From Verrucomicrobiia bacterium (lineage in GTDB: Bacteria; Verrucomicrobiota; Verrucomicrobiia; Limisphaerales; UBA1319), in the NCBI GenBank assembly GCA_017880715.1, contig JADGRT010000008.1:1-21515 (forward strand): a DNA stretch of 21,515 nucleotides. Direction: 5' to 3'. Both the position numbers and the translations under genes were made by a program. Under the pieces are notes generated by a model, which saw nothing but the letters and a program-made list of their open reading frames with translations, was not told where the DNA came from and did not search any database. Shown one piece after another: positions 9,201 to 16,200 of the stretch (positions are counted from its first letter, which is position 1; each line of letters starts with the position of its first letter).

Positions 9201-9744
9201 CATCAGTCTGACCAATAGCATTTCGCCCGCGACGAATCGGCCGCCCGTGCTGGCCGCAATTCTCGATCAGACGATCAACGAGGGCAGCCTGCTGTCGTTT
9301 AACGCGAGCGCGACGGATGGAGACATGCCGCCACAGACGTTGACCTATACTCTGGACCCGGGCGCGCCGGCCGGGGCCATCATGACCAGCGCGGGGGTGT
9401 TCTCGTGGACGCCGACCGAAGCGCAGGGGCCGAGCACGAACACGATCACCGTGCGCGTGACGGACAATGGTTCTCCGGCGCTCAGTGACAGCAGGACATT
9501 CACGGTCATTGTCCAGGCTAACGCCCTGCGAATTGCGAGTGTCGATATGGCCAATGGTGTGATCTCACTGAGCTGGAATGCCGCCATTGGATCCACCTAT
9601 AAAGTACAGTACAAAGAACGACTGTCAGACACCGCCTGGACGGATTTGGGTGAGTACGTTGGAAGTGGCGATGGTGTGCTATCGGTGAGGTATCAAATCG
9701 ATTCGGTGCAGAATCGATTCTATCGCATTCAGCAGATAAGGTAA
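265..9744 (+). CDS. Giant secreted CotH kinase / lamin-tail mosaic protein (3159 aa)
   Basis: A Sec signal peptide (basic RKLCK, then LLLAWVVFL) opens the protein, so it is exported. Domains in order, approximate residues: LamG-like 30-213; Ig-like 215-301; SbsA-type Ig (Big_5) 304-400; PA14 405-563; Ig-like 567-653; Big_5 655-750; LamG-like 755-931; lamin-tail 950-1105, 1113-1240 and 1243-1400; jelly-roll carbohydrate-binding-like module 1410-1555; Ig-like 1570-1665; CotH kinase-like 1680-2085; Ig-like 2095-2180; lamin-tail 2182-2345, 2352-2500 and 2505-2650; cadherin-like 2655-2750 and 2752-2848; second jelly-roll module 2848-2990; cadherin-like 2990-3085; C-terminal module 3088-3159 with RFYRI. 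CotH hallmarks are YVNG...RGTLMED near 1815, NWDS with D1956, and FDLN with D1982. CotH proteins are atypical secretory kinases; PA14, lamin-tail and jelly-roll domains suggest glycan binding or adhesion. The target is unknown. The start is the ATG directly before the signal peptide; no ribosome-binding site is seen. Domain names are from pattern recognition. Confidence 0.9.
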   Translation: MRKLCKTLLLAWVVFLTNAMPGTVRIQAAMPLPWQDQDIGAVALVGSATYVGGLFTVQGSGDDIWDAADGFHFVFQSLDGDGEILLRVVTQDMSTHTWAKAGVMIRETLNADSAQAMMVVTPGQGTSFQYRMSTGQISVDATPGNGVIAPCWLKMVRSGDTLTGYLSADGSTWVEQGIITIPMANSVYLGMVVTAHNNAALSTATFDNVQVVTPQKTAPSITVQPQSLSMGDGGKATFSVTASGSLPLSYQWQFKGANLAGANGTTLTLDPVLASHAGVYNVVVTNSLGSIVSSNAVLTVISDTTPPTISLVTNPTATNVVVVFSEPVQVASAINSANYALNNGASVQSVAMGANDQTVVLTTTALAGGMAYTLTINNVRDRSANANPIAANSQASFSVVAQQLRGLYREVYNGASGTLSSLLNLPNYPDRPDSTGYLTNAFESPSNIGDYYGQRVRGYVVPPATGNYTFWISSDDNSALYLSTDDQPAMKVQIASVNSWTGVRVWNVEANQQSSPVALEAGKIYYIEALMAEGSGGDNLAVKWQLPSGAQEEPIPASRCYPWGTAFSAPVIALHPTSVTSVENGVAVFQVGLSSLGPANYQWQKNGVAIPGATSVIYTNAPVPLSDNGARFRCLVSNAIGSTNSNEAVLTVTPDLTRPTVVVAQNFGRTNVNITFSEAVQTPVSGNFTLNNGAAVTAVALGSDARTVVLTTSPLNIGTAYVVTVNGVKDRAVTPNTISPNSPITFTAVDYAPRDIGNPTTGGATVGVSNGYDITGGGSDIGGISDQLQFGYQLRTGDFDVKVRVQSLDLADTWSKAGLMARETTDANSRFAGVLATPSLAGCFFESRNNAGAAAVTAGTFPVNFPNTWLRLTRSGNQFTGYASFDGLTWTQLGSVSVTMPASIYFGMVVCSHNAGTTSLAQFRDLSNVTGGAVGAISTGQEPLGPSTRKTGLVISEIMYHPAPRADGRVLEFIELFNANPFSEDISGYRLSGDVDFTFPTGTVMAGGGFLVVARLPQDMQAVYGLNGVLGPYTNTLKSSGTVRLRNNRDAIYLEINYNNKPPWPVAADGAGHSLVLARPSYGENDPQAWDISDVVGGSPGNVDAYRPSPLRSVVINEFLAHTDPPLVDTVELYNHSNQAVDLSGCVLTDDPNTNKFVLPSGTSIPARGFLIYDETQMGFALSAAGETLYFKNPSLSRVLDAVRFEAQANGVSMGRYPDGAADFYPMATRTLGTSNSGIGIHDIVINEIMFDPISGNSDDEYVELYNRGANPVDLSRWKFIAGISFTMPTNTVLAANSYLVIAKNATNLFAKYPNLNAGNTVGDFSGTLAHSGERLALAMRDEIKSTNTEGVVTSQPVEIVVDEVTYRKGGAWGQWSAGGGSSLELIDPRSNPRLPSNWADSDETAKTAWTTIQATGPMDNGRETAKYLEVMLNDAGECLVDNVEVLDGAGTNLVANSTFESGWGNWVARGNQVRSTIETVSGLGGYNSSQSLHLRASGRGDYGANRVITTLSRVPSGTVTIRAKVRWLCGFPEILMRLHGNFMEATGSLAVPAGCGTPGARNSRWASNAGPAIYEVKPYPILPAAGQAVVVTARVQDPDGIAAFNLLYRPDASSTYTTVAMVDNGTSGDAIAGDGIYSATIPGQTAGTLIAFRLSATDKNTSPGTSVFPAGASPAGRECLVRFGEPVPTSSFGVYRMWFTQTAVNSWVNRPVLSNEPVEGTFVYGDYRVIYNIGARYAGSPYHQGFNTPTGNDCHYSVQLPDDNQMLGTVNFNKIHGPGNGSFDDNTIQREQTAYWMARQLGLPWLYRRYVNVYVNGARRGTLMEDMQTPDPDVLDEHFPNDNQGNLYKLQPWFEMDDVAAGSMNFVNESWCTLNKFTTTVNGVPGQHKMGRYRWNYLTRAANGTANNYTNVYALIDAANNSSTGPDYVAGMQQAADMEMWMRTFAIEHAVGNWDSVGYQNAQNMYGYKPTRDGWKLFIFDLNIVLGNSGSHGPDGGNLWNNTHSGQDTVAMPKIYSTPVFRRAYLRGFKDIAAGPMVNANVDPIMDAKYAAFTANGISVTAPDQVKTWIATMRNSLLTALTAENANVAFAVNGSASFSTNNSLVTLTGTAPVDVKTVTINQEPYPVTWVNTTTWRVVFPVGSGANQLTIQGYDLRGNLVSGATQSVTVTYTGAAENPQDFLAINEIMYNSLAANASFVEIFNSSTKTTFDLSDWRLDGIGYLFPPGTLIAPTNYLVVVKDKLAFAAAFGGNIPVLGEFSGALQNDGETLSLVKPGATPAEDVVIDRVKYNNTLPWPEPADGFGPSLQLIDARQDHRRAGNWAAAATNASVRFTPGAANSVKATLAPFPKVWLNEVLPNNVNSIADRLGHRASWLELYNSDTNAVDLSGCYLANNFTNLTQWAFPANAIIPAGAFRVVWADGHPEESVADEWHTSFSLDPATGSVALSRLQNGSPAVMDYLNYRSLSAGRSHGQYPDGQPLDHQTFDYPTPGATNNPASSPVQVFINEWMASNTSTVADPADGHMEDWFELYNAGTNTVDLTGYYLTDNLTNATQWPIPTGTVIEPQGYLLVWADNDVGQNTPASRDLHTNFKLSQNGETICLFAQDGAVVDSVTFGPQTNDVSQGRFPDGTSGIFFMTLPTPRAANVVNSSNQPPVLAPIGNQAVNEGMRLTFQATATDPDADQTLVFSLAPGAIGGAAINPDSGVFAWTPTEAQGPGTYVVTVQVSDNGNPRLTSSERITITVNEVNTAPMLPPISDVNVNEGQLLTLPVGATDGDLPPQLLTYALDPGAPAGASIDAAGLFTWIPTEGQGPGAYAITVRVTDDGTPSLSDARSFTVIVNPAPPWRFVSLTGTNSSSSFYIYLTTPGDVYLDDVILVSGTVAESGTNLLKNGDFESPLAASWTVSANHSNSVIVTNLSRSGKGSLHVIASTGGTTRASAIWQDMAPSLTNGNYTLSYWYLSGSNAVSLVTRLSGSGISLTNSISPATNRPPVLAAILDQTINEGSLLSFNASATDGDMPPQTLTYTLDPGAPAGAIMTSAGVFSWTPTEAQGPSTNTITVRVTDNGSPALSDSRTFTVIVQANALRIASVDMANGVISLSWNAAIGSTYKVQYKERLSDTAWTDLGEYVGSGDGVLSVRYQIDSVQNRFYRIQQIR
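907..2515 (+). repeat. Duplicated Ig-like + Big_5 pair flanking a PA14 domain
   Basis: Within the first giant protein an Ig-like domain followed by a Big_5 domain occurs twice: about 907-1464 and 1963-2515. Both Big_5 copies share an opening of the type PTxxxxxxxxxxTNVxVxFSE, then LNNGAxVxxVAxGxxxxTVVLTT and a VxDRA/S motif. A PA14 domain (about 1477-1953, residues 405-563) lies between them. The second giant protein has only one such pair (about 11040-11590) and no PA14. This suggests the pair was duplicated, and PA14 gained, in the first paralogue, or lost in the second. Confidence 0.7.
5284..6520 (+). other. CotH kinase-like domain region of giant protein 1
   Basis: This stretch encodes residues about 1674-2085. 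It aligns by eye with 14370-15590 of the second giant gene. Shared marks are RVIYN followed by YAGSPY, a helix of the type REQxxYxMAxxxGL, a YVNVYVNG/FIHLHING strand, GNLYK/GDFYK, the IEH..NxDS segment, NMYxY, and a final Asp segment. D1956 (NWDS) and D1982 (FDLN) are the likely catalytic and metal-binding acids by analogy with CotH. In place of the second Asp of the DID motif in the sister protein there is Asn1984. The basic-rich KxxYK strand usual in CotH reads CHYSVQLP here, without lysine. Confidence 0.65.
8233..9519 (+). repeat. Three cadherin-like repeats, the third separated by a jelly-roll insert
   Basis: Three roughly 95-residue repeats are seen at about 8233-8502, 8518-8795 and 9238-9519. 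Each opens with PVLAPI or similar, then NEG and an ATDxDxP block. The core is TYxLDPGAPAGA, then FxWxPTExQGP, and a closing VRVTDxGxPxLSDxRxFTVIV. Copies 2 and 3 are the most alike. Between them lies a jelly-roll module (about 8806-9236). The acidic DxD-type positions fit calcium-stabilised cadherin-like folds. The sister protein has none of these repeats. Confidence 0.7.
8806..9236 (+). repeat. Jelly-roll (CBM-like) module, copy in giant protein 1 C-terminal part
   Basis: It encodes residues about 2848-2990. It opens with WRFVSLTGTNSSSS, continues with GDVYLDDV and TNLLKNGDFES, and ends with LSYWYL and a LSGSGI...SISP strand. It resembles family 4/9-type carbohydrate-binding jelly rolls. The closest relative in the window is 16318-16755 in the second giant gene (WQYVSVTGTASSS, GEVYLDD, TNFLKNGGFESPL). 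The two copies stand in different domain contexts. Confidence 0.65.
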
Positions 9745-9779
9745 GTTAGGATCATCGACCACAGACAGATTTCTTCTCT

Positions 9780-9800
9780 GGGAGCATCGCCATCGCTCCC
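9780..9800 (+). terminator. Weak terminator-like hairpin after giant gene 1
   Basis: GGGAGC (9780-9785) can pair with GCTCCC (9795-9800) across a 9-base loop, 36 bases after the stop codon. No T-run follows, so it is a poor intrinsic terminator. It may instead stabilise the 3' end of the transcript. Confidence 0.2.
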
Positions 9801-9890
9801 ATCGCCGGCAGATTATGGTTCATATCCTGGGAGAATAACTTGGAGAAGGAACCACTGAGCTAAAAGTGCCGGTCGGAGGCCTGTGTTTTT

Positions 9891-10071
9891 GTCCCGGAGG
9901 GACATCATGAAAATAGCCCGGCGTTTCAACGCCGGGTGCGGACGGATCGACGGTTGAGTCCCGAAGGGACGGCTGAGCTGGCGATTCCCAGCCGTCCCTT
10001 CGGGACTTGGGCAATGCGAAACTTGCCCCGGCGTTGAAACGCCGGGCTATTTTCAGGCATCCCTCCGGGAT
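9891..10071. repeat. Nested palindromic interspersed element (BIME/REP-like)
   Basis: The outer arms are a perfect 28-base inverted repeat (9909-9936 against 10027-10054). It extends outward imperfectly through TCCCGGAGGGA (9892-9902) and its complement ending near 10070. Each outer arm is itself a hairpin: CCCGGCGT, loop TTCA or its complement, ACGCCGGG. A second perfect inverted repeat with 18-base arms (9958-9975 against 9989-10006) sits in the centre with a 13-base loop, built from GTCCCGAAGGGAC units. It lies wholly in the 511-base spacer 9745-10255 between the two giant genes. Similar CCCGGCGTTTCAACGCCGGG-type repeats are, as I recall, common in Verrucomicrobiota and Planctomycetes genomes. 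A long minus-strand open frame (9926-10381) here is an artefact of the repeat. Confidence 0.85.
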
Positions 10072-10255
10072 GAAGGCGTTGAAATCCTAGTGACTTTCGA
10101 CAGGAATTCCACCCACGCTCCGATAAACGTGGTATGCGCCCGAGGGCGTCCGCGCTCCGCAATATGCGAGTTGCACCCATCGAACGCGCTGTTTCCCCTT
10201 TTATCTGGTATGCAGGTTGCCAGACTGGCATCCTTCGGGGCTTATTGATCTTGCG
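10072..10255 (+). promoter_or_regulatory. Leader of giant gene 2 with a perfect 13-base dyad
   Basis: No gene is visible between the palindromic element and the start at 10256. At 10218-10230 lies a perfect dyad, TGCCAG-A-CTGGCA, 25 bases before the start, in the position of an operator or a short leader hairpin. No clear -35/-10 pair and no Shine-Dalgarno sequence can be pointed to. An in-frame TTG at 10217 would lengthen the protein by 13 residues but would put an unsuitable stretch in front of the signal peptide. Confidence 0.35.
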
Positions 10256-13200
10256 ATGAAATATCGGAATATTTTGAATGGTGCGTCCGTGGTTTTGGTT
10301 CTTGCGGCAGCATGGCTCGGCTCGGTGCTGGCCTTGGCTCAGTCCGGCAGCGGGCTTGCCGTGCCCGCCGAGTGGGGACAAACAGTCAACGGGTTTCAGG
10401 ATGACTTCGAGGGTCCCGCTTTGAATTCCAACTGGTTGGCCACCGGATCAGACCCCAGCGTGTACTCGGTGAACAACGGAGTTCTAAGGGTCACAAGCGC
10501 CCTAGGCGATCCCAACCACTTGTTGTATGCGCGCTCTGGTTACGACAATTCGACGCAGGAAGTTCTGGCGCGGATTCGGGTTCTGAATTTTGGAATCGAC
10601 GATCCGCCACGCTGCGGTGTGGCCGTGGCCGTCGATCCCGCCACCAGCCAGGGCATCAATCTGCATTTTCGCGACAATGTCGCCGGGCGGCAATTCCAAT
10701 TTTTGGACGACATGAGGCAATGGGGCCCGACCCTCGATCGACTATGGGAAACAAATCAGTGGTACTGGTTACGATTGCGCCAGGCAACGAATGAATCCAC
10801 AGGCCTGGCTGATGCCTTCGCCAAGGTTTGGCTGGCCGACGGATCCGAAGCTGAACCGGATACCTGGGTTTCATGGGATTATGTGCCGAATCGCACGGCT
10901 CGCACCGGACTTGCTGGTATCGCCGCCGGCAGCCAGGGCGGCCCGGCTGAGTTTGAAGTGGATTACTTTTTGATCAAGGCAGCCGGTTTGCCGAGTATCA
11001 AGGTGGCCATCCAGGCATTTCCTCTGGTGACGCCTGGCCCGCCCCATTTTACCCAACAACCCCAGTCGGTGAGCGTCAATGAAGGCCAGCCCGCGGCTTT
11101 CAACGCTTCGATCGATGGCACTTTGCCGATCGCGCTTCAGTGGTTCAAGAATGGCGAATCGATTTCCGGAGCCATCAGCGCCGCATTTTTGCTCCCCGCC
11201 GCGGTTCCCAGCGACCACGGTTTGGTATTCTATCTTATGGCAAGCAATGAGTTGGGCGTGGCGGCTAGCAGCCATGCGACGCTTACGGTCATCAGCGACA
11301 CCACCCCGCCGTCCTTGCTGTGGGTGACACCGGCCAACAACACGAGCTTGACGCTGGCCTTCTCCGAGCCGCTCGATTTGGCCAGCGCCACGAATAGTGC
11401 CCATTACGCCTTGGATGGCGGAATCAGCGTGGTGACTGCAACCCTGGGAGGCGATGGCCAGACAGTGACTTTAACAACGTCGCCGATGAGCATGGGAAAA
11501 ACCTATGCCTTGCTGGTGACTGATCTGAGGGATCGTTCGGCTCAAGGCAACGTTATCGCCGCCAACACCCGCATGACTTTCACGTTGCTAAGCCTCATTC
11601 CGCAGGACTTGGGCAATCCGACCCAGATGGGCAGTGTGACTGGGGTTGCGAATGGTTTCGATGTGCTGGCGGGTGGCGCTGATCTAGGCGGCACCACGGA
11701 CCAGGGATTCTTCAGCTATCAGGCGCGCACTGGCGATTTCGATGTGCAAGTCAGGCTGGCGGCGCTATCGCCGACAGATGTTTGGTCCAAGGCCGGCTTG
11801 ATGGCCCGGGAATCCCTGGCCTCCACGAGCCGTTTTGCCGGGGTGCTAGCGACGCCAGGGTTAAGCGGTTGTTTGTTCGAATCGAGAACGACTTCCGGCG
11901 GCGCCGCAACGCTGTTGGGCAGCTATCCGGTGAACTATCCGTTTACCTGGCTGCGATTGCAGCGGGCTGGCAACCTGTTCACCGGGTACGCCAGTCTGGA
12001 TGGAGAGACTTGGACCCAACTTGGATCGGCCACGATGGCGCTGACCAACACGGTCTATCTTGGGTTGGCCGCCGCGAGCCATGATATGACGCAGACGGTC
12101 CTGGCTCAGTTCCGGGATTATGGCAGCACCACGGCTTTCAAAACATCGGCCTGGCCGCCCGCCTTTGAGACGCTGGGGCCATCGAGCCGGCGCACCGGGT
12201 TGGTTATTACCGAGATCATGTATCATCCCGCGCCGCGCGCGGATGGTAAAAACCTCGAATTTATCGAACTTTACAACTCCCAACCGTTTCCCGAGGACAT
12301 GGGCGGCTTTCGGTTGACAGGCGCGGTGGATTATACCTTCCCGGAAGGAACAGTGTTGGGAGGTGGCCAGTTCGTCGTCGTGGCGCAAGCGCCCGCCGAC
12401 GTCCAGGATGTTTACAGTCTGACCCAGGTGTTGGGCGGATACACTAACCGCTTGTCTCACAGCGGCGGCACGATCCGTTTGCGGAACCGCGTTGGCGCGA
12501 TCATGCTCGAAGTGACTTACTCCGACGGCTTGCCCTGGCCGGTGATGGCCGACGGCGCAGGACACTCATTGGTTTTGGTGCGACCCTCGTTTGGCGAAGG
12601 CAGGGCCGAGGCCTGGGCAGCCAGTTCGCGGAAAGGCGGTTCGCCTGGGGCGGTCGAAGCCGTGTGGCCCGATCCGTATCGGTCGATTGGCCTTAATGAA
12701 CTGTTGGCGCGGGCCGATTCATCCGAAAATAACTTCATTGAATTGCACAATCGCGGCAACCTGATCGTCGATGTCTCCGGCTGTTTCCTGAGTGACGATC
12801 CGGCGACCAACAAGTTTTCGATTCCGGCGGGAACGGTCATTCCGGCGCGTGGGTTTGTGACGTTTTACCTAACCAACCTGAACTTTGCCTTGGACGGCGC
12901 CGGCCAGACGATCTACCTGACCAATCCCGAGGATACGCGAGTAATCGATGCGGTGCAATTCGGTGCGACCGGGCAGGGGATAGCCTTGGGCCGTTATCCC
13001 GATGGCCATGGAGTTTTCCGAGAGTTATCGTCACCGACCCCGGGGGCGGCCAATGCCGCGCTGCGGGTCCAGGATGTTGTGATCAACGAAATCATGTATC
13101 AGCCCATTTCGGGCGACAGCGATGACGAGTACGTGGAACTGTACAACCAGGGAACCAACACCGTCGATCTCACCGGCTGGAAGTTTGTTTCAGGCATCAA

Positions 13201-16200
13201 TTTCACGCTGCCGGTCGGCACTTTGCTGGCGCCGGGAGGCTATTTGGTGGTGGCGAAAAATGCCGCTCGATTAATCCCAAATTATCCCCAATTGAACGCC
13301 ACCAATACGGTGGGAGATTATGGCGGAACCCTGGCGAACGGCGGCGAGCGCCTGGTGTTGTCCAGGCCGGAGTGGCTCATGGCCACCAACGCCAGCCAAA
13401 TCGCAACCTCCAACCGAGTGTCCGTGGCGGTCGCTGACGTGGCCTGGCAGACGGGCGGACGCTGGCCGCATTGGGCCAACGGGGGCGGGAGCAGTCTTGA
13501 ATTGATCGACCCCCGCGGTGATCCTTGCCTGGCTGGCAACTGGGCGGACAGCGATGAATCGGCGAAAAGTTCCTGGACTTTTGTGGAGACCACCGGGGTT
13601 CTGGATAATGGCACTGGCACGCCCGATTCGCTCCAGATGTTTTTGCAGGAGGAAGGTGAGTGTCTGGTTGATGATGTAGAAGTCTTTCGATCCGGCGGCA
13701 ATAATCTGATTGCCAACTCGAGCTTCGAAAATGGAGCGACCGGCTGGGTGGCCGAAGGCAACCAGGATGTGTCCGGCCTCGAGACGGCCGAGGGCTATCA
13801 GAGCGCAAAATCATTCCATATTCGCGCGGTGGGTCGCGGCGATACGGGCGCCAATCGCGTGCGCACACCGTTGACCACCGCACTCGCCGCCGGTAATACC
13901 GCGACGATTCGAGCCAAAGTCCGCTGGTTGAAAGGCCAGCCGGAAATGCTTCTGCGCTTGCGCGGAAATTACCTTGAGGCCGTGGGCCGGATGACCTTGC
14001 CGAGGAATCTGGGCACACCGGGCCTGCCCAACAGCCGGGCGTTGCCCAATGCCGGTCCGGCGATTGAGGACGTGGTCCATTACCCCGTCCTTCCCGCCGC
14101 GAATCAACCCGTGGTGATCAGCGCCCGATTACACGATCCAGACGGCATCGGCCAGATTATGGTGCAGTACCGCGTCGATCCGGCCACGGCCGTGACGTCG
14201 GTGGCGATGCGGGACGATGGCGCGGCGGGCGACGCGGTGGCGGGCGACGGCATTTTCAGCGGGACGATTCCGGGGCAGGCGGCAGGCGTGATCGTCGCGT
14301 TTCATATCGAGGCCAAGGATAAGACGGCTGCGGCGGTGACCACCCAATTCCCATCCGATGCCCCCCAGCGGGAGTGTTTAATTCGGTTTGGTGAAGTTCA
14401 ACCTTATGGAAACCTGGGGACCTATCGCATTTGGATGACGCAGGCGACCTTCAATCGATGGTCCAGCCGTAATAAACTGGACAATACCCCCTTGGATATC
14501 ACCTTTGTCTATAATGACCAGCGCGTGATTTACAACGCCCAGGGCCTTTATGCCGGCAGCCCGTACATTTCCGGCGGCTACAACAATCCTAGTGGCACTC
14601 TGTGCGGTTACACGCTGATTCTACCCGTCGATGATCCCATGCTGGGCGGCCCCAACGTGGTGCTCGATTGGCCGGGCCGCGATAACATGGCCGTGCAGGA
14701 GCAGCTTGTGTATTTCATGGCCGACCGGATTGGCCTGGTCAACAGCTACCGGCGGTTCATTCATCTGCATATCAATGGCGTCGACGAACAGCAGCGCGGC
14801 AGCATTTATGAGGACGTTCAGCAACCGGGCGGCGACATGATTCGTCAATGGTTCGCCGATGACACCGGTGGCGATTTTTATAAAATCGAGCGCTGGTTCG
14901 AATTCAATGACAACGGCGGCTTGATGTCGGATCCGATGCCCACCCTGCAGGATTTCACGACCACCGGCGGCATCAAGAAGCTGGCGCGGTATCGCTGGAA
15001 TTGGATGCCCCGGGCCATCACCGACTCGGCCAACAACTACAGCAATCTCTTGGCGGTCGTGGATGCCGTCAACTCGACCGCTCCGGAGCCTTACACCTCG
15101 CAAACGGAAGCCCTGGTCGATATCGAACAATGGATGCGCATTTTCGCGATTGAGCATATCGCCAACAACTTCGACAGCTACGGCCACGAGATTGGCAAGA
15201 ACATGTACGCCTACAGACCCCCGCATGGCCGCTGGCAGATGATGATGTGGGACATCGACTGGGTGATGACCACGTCGGCGAGCCACAACAACTACGGACC
15301 CACGTCGTCGCTGTTCATTGTCCAGGATCCCACGGTGGCGCGCATGTACAATCATCCGCCATTTCTGCGCGCCTACTGGCGGGCGGTCCAGGATGCCGTC
15401 AAGGGTCCGCTGGTCAGTTCGGTGATCGAACCCATCATGGATGTCAAGTACGCGGCGCTGGTGGCCAATGGTGTCAATCGCAGCGCCGGGCAGAATCTTC
15501 AGCCGCCGGCCGCCTTGAAGACCTGGATTCGTCAGCGGCGGGATTATCTGGTGCAGCAATTGGCCGCGGTGGCCGCGCCGTTTGCCATCCTCAGCAATGG
15601 CGGCCAGGATTTCGACACCAACCAAAACCAGGTCACGTTGACGGGCACCGCGCCGATCGAGGTGAAGTCGTTGCGGGTGAACGGGGATGAATACCCGGTA
15701 ATGTGGACGAGCGTGACCAACTGGAGCCTGCGTTTGGTTCTGCAGCCGGGAACCAATCAGTTTGCCATCCAAGGTCTGGATCGAAACGGCCTGGTTCTCT
15801 CCAACGCCACCGGTAGTCTGGCGATCGGATATACAGGCATCGAGGAGTTGCCACAGGATCACCTAGTCATCAACGAAATCATGCACCATCCCATCGTCCT
15901 GGGCGCGGCCTATGTGGAGTTGCTGAACACGGCCAAGTACACTGCGTTCGATCTGTCCGGCTGGCGGTTGAAAGGCGTGGATTTCACGTTCGCCGAGGGC
16001 GCCGTCATTCCGCCCGGCGGTTATGTCGTGGTGGTGGAAAACCGGGCTGCCTTTGCCGCTGCCTATGGTAACACGATACCCATGGCCGGCGAATTTGCCG
16101 GACATTTGGATTTGGACGGGGAAACGCTCAGCCTGATCCAGCCGGGAGTGACGCCAACCGAAGATCGGGTGATCAATGAAGTGACCTACGGCGTGGCGGC

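Noticed and set aside
9891..10071. CRISPR array or insertion sequence
   Set aside because: The repeats are inverted and nested, not regularly spaced direct repeats with unique spacers, and no transposase gene is present in the spacer.
10217..10255. Upstream TTG start for giant gene 2
   Set aside because: It adds MPDWHPSGLIDLA before an already complete signal peptide and overlaps the dyad at 10218-10230; the ATG at 10256 gives a normal exported N-terminus.
9926..10381. 151-residue minus-strand open frame in the spacer
   Set aside because: It runs through the nested palindrome and into the start of giant gene 2, and its sequence is a by-product of the repeat.
14621..15862. 413-residue minus-strand open frame opposite the CotH region of giant gene 2
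   Set aside because: It mirrors strong sense coding with clear paralogue conservation; the antisense protein is His/Arg/Gly-rich without motifs.
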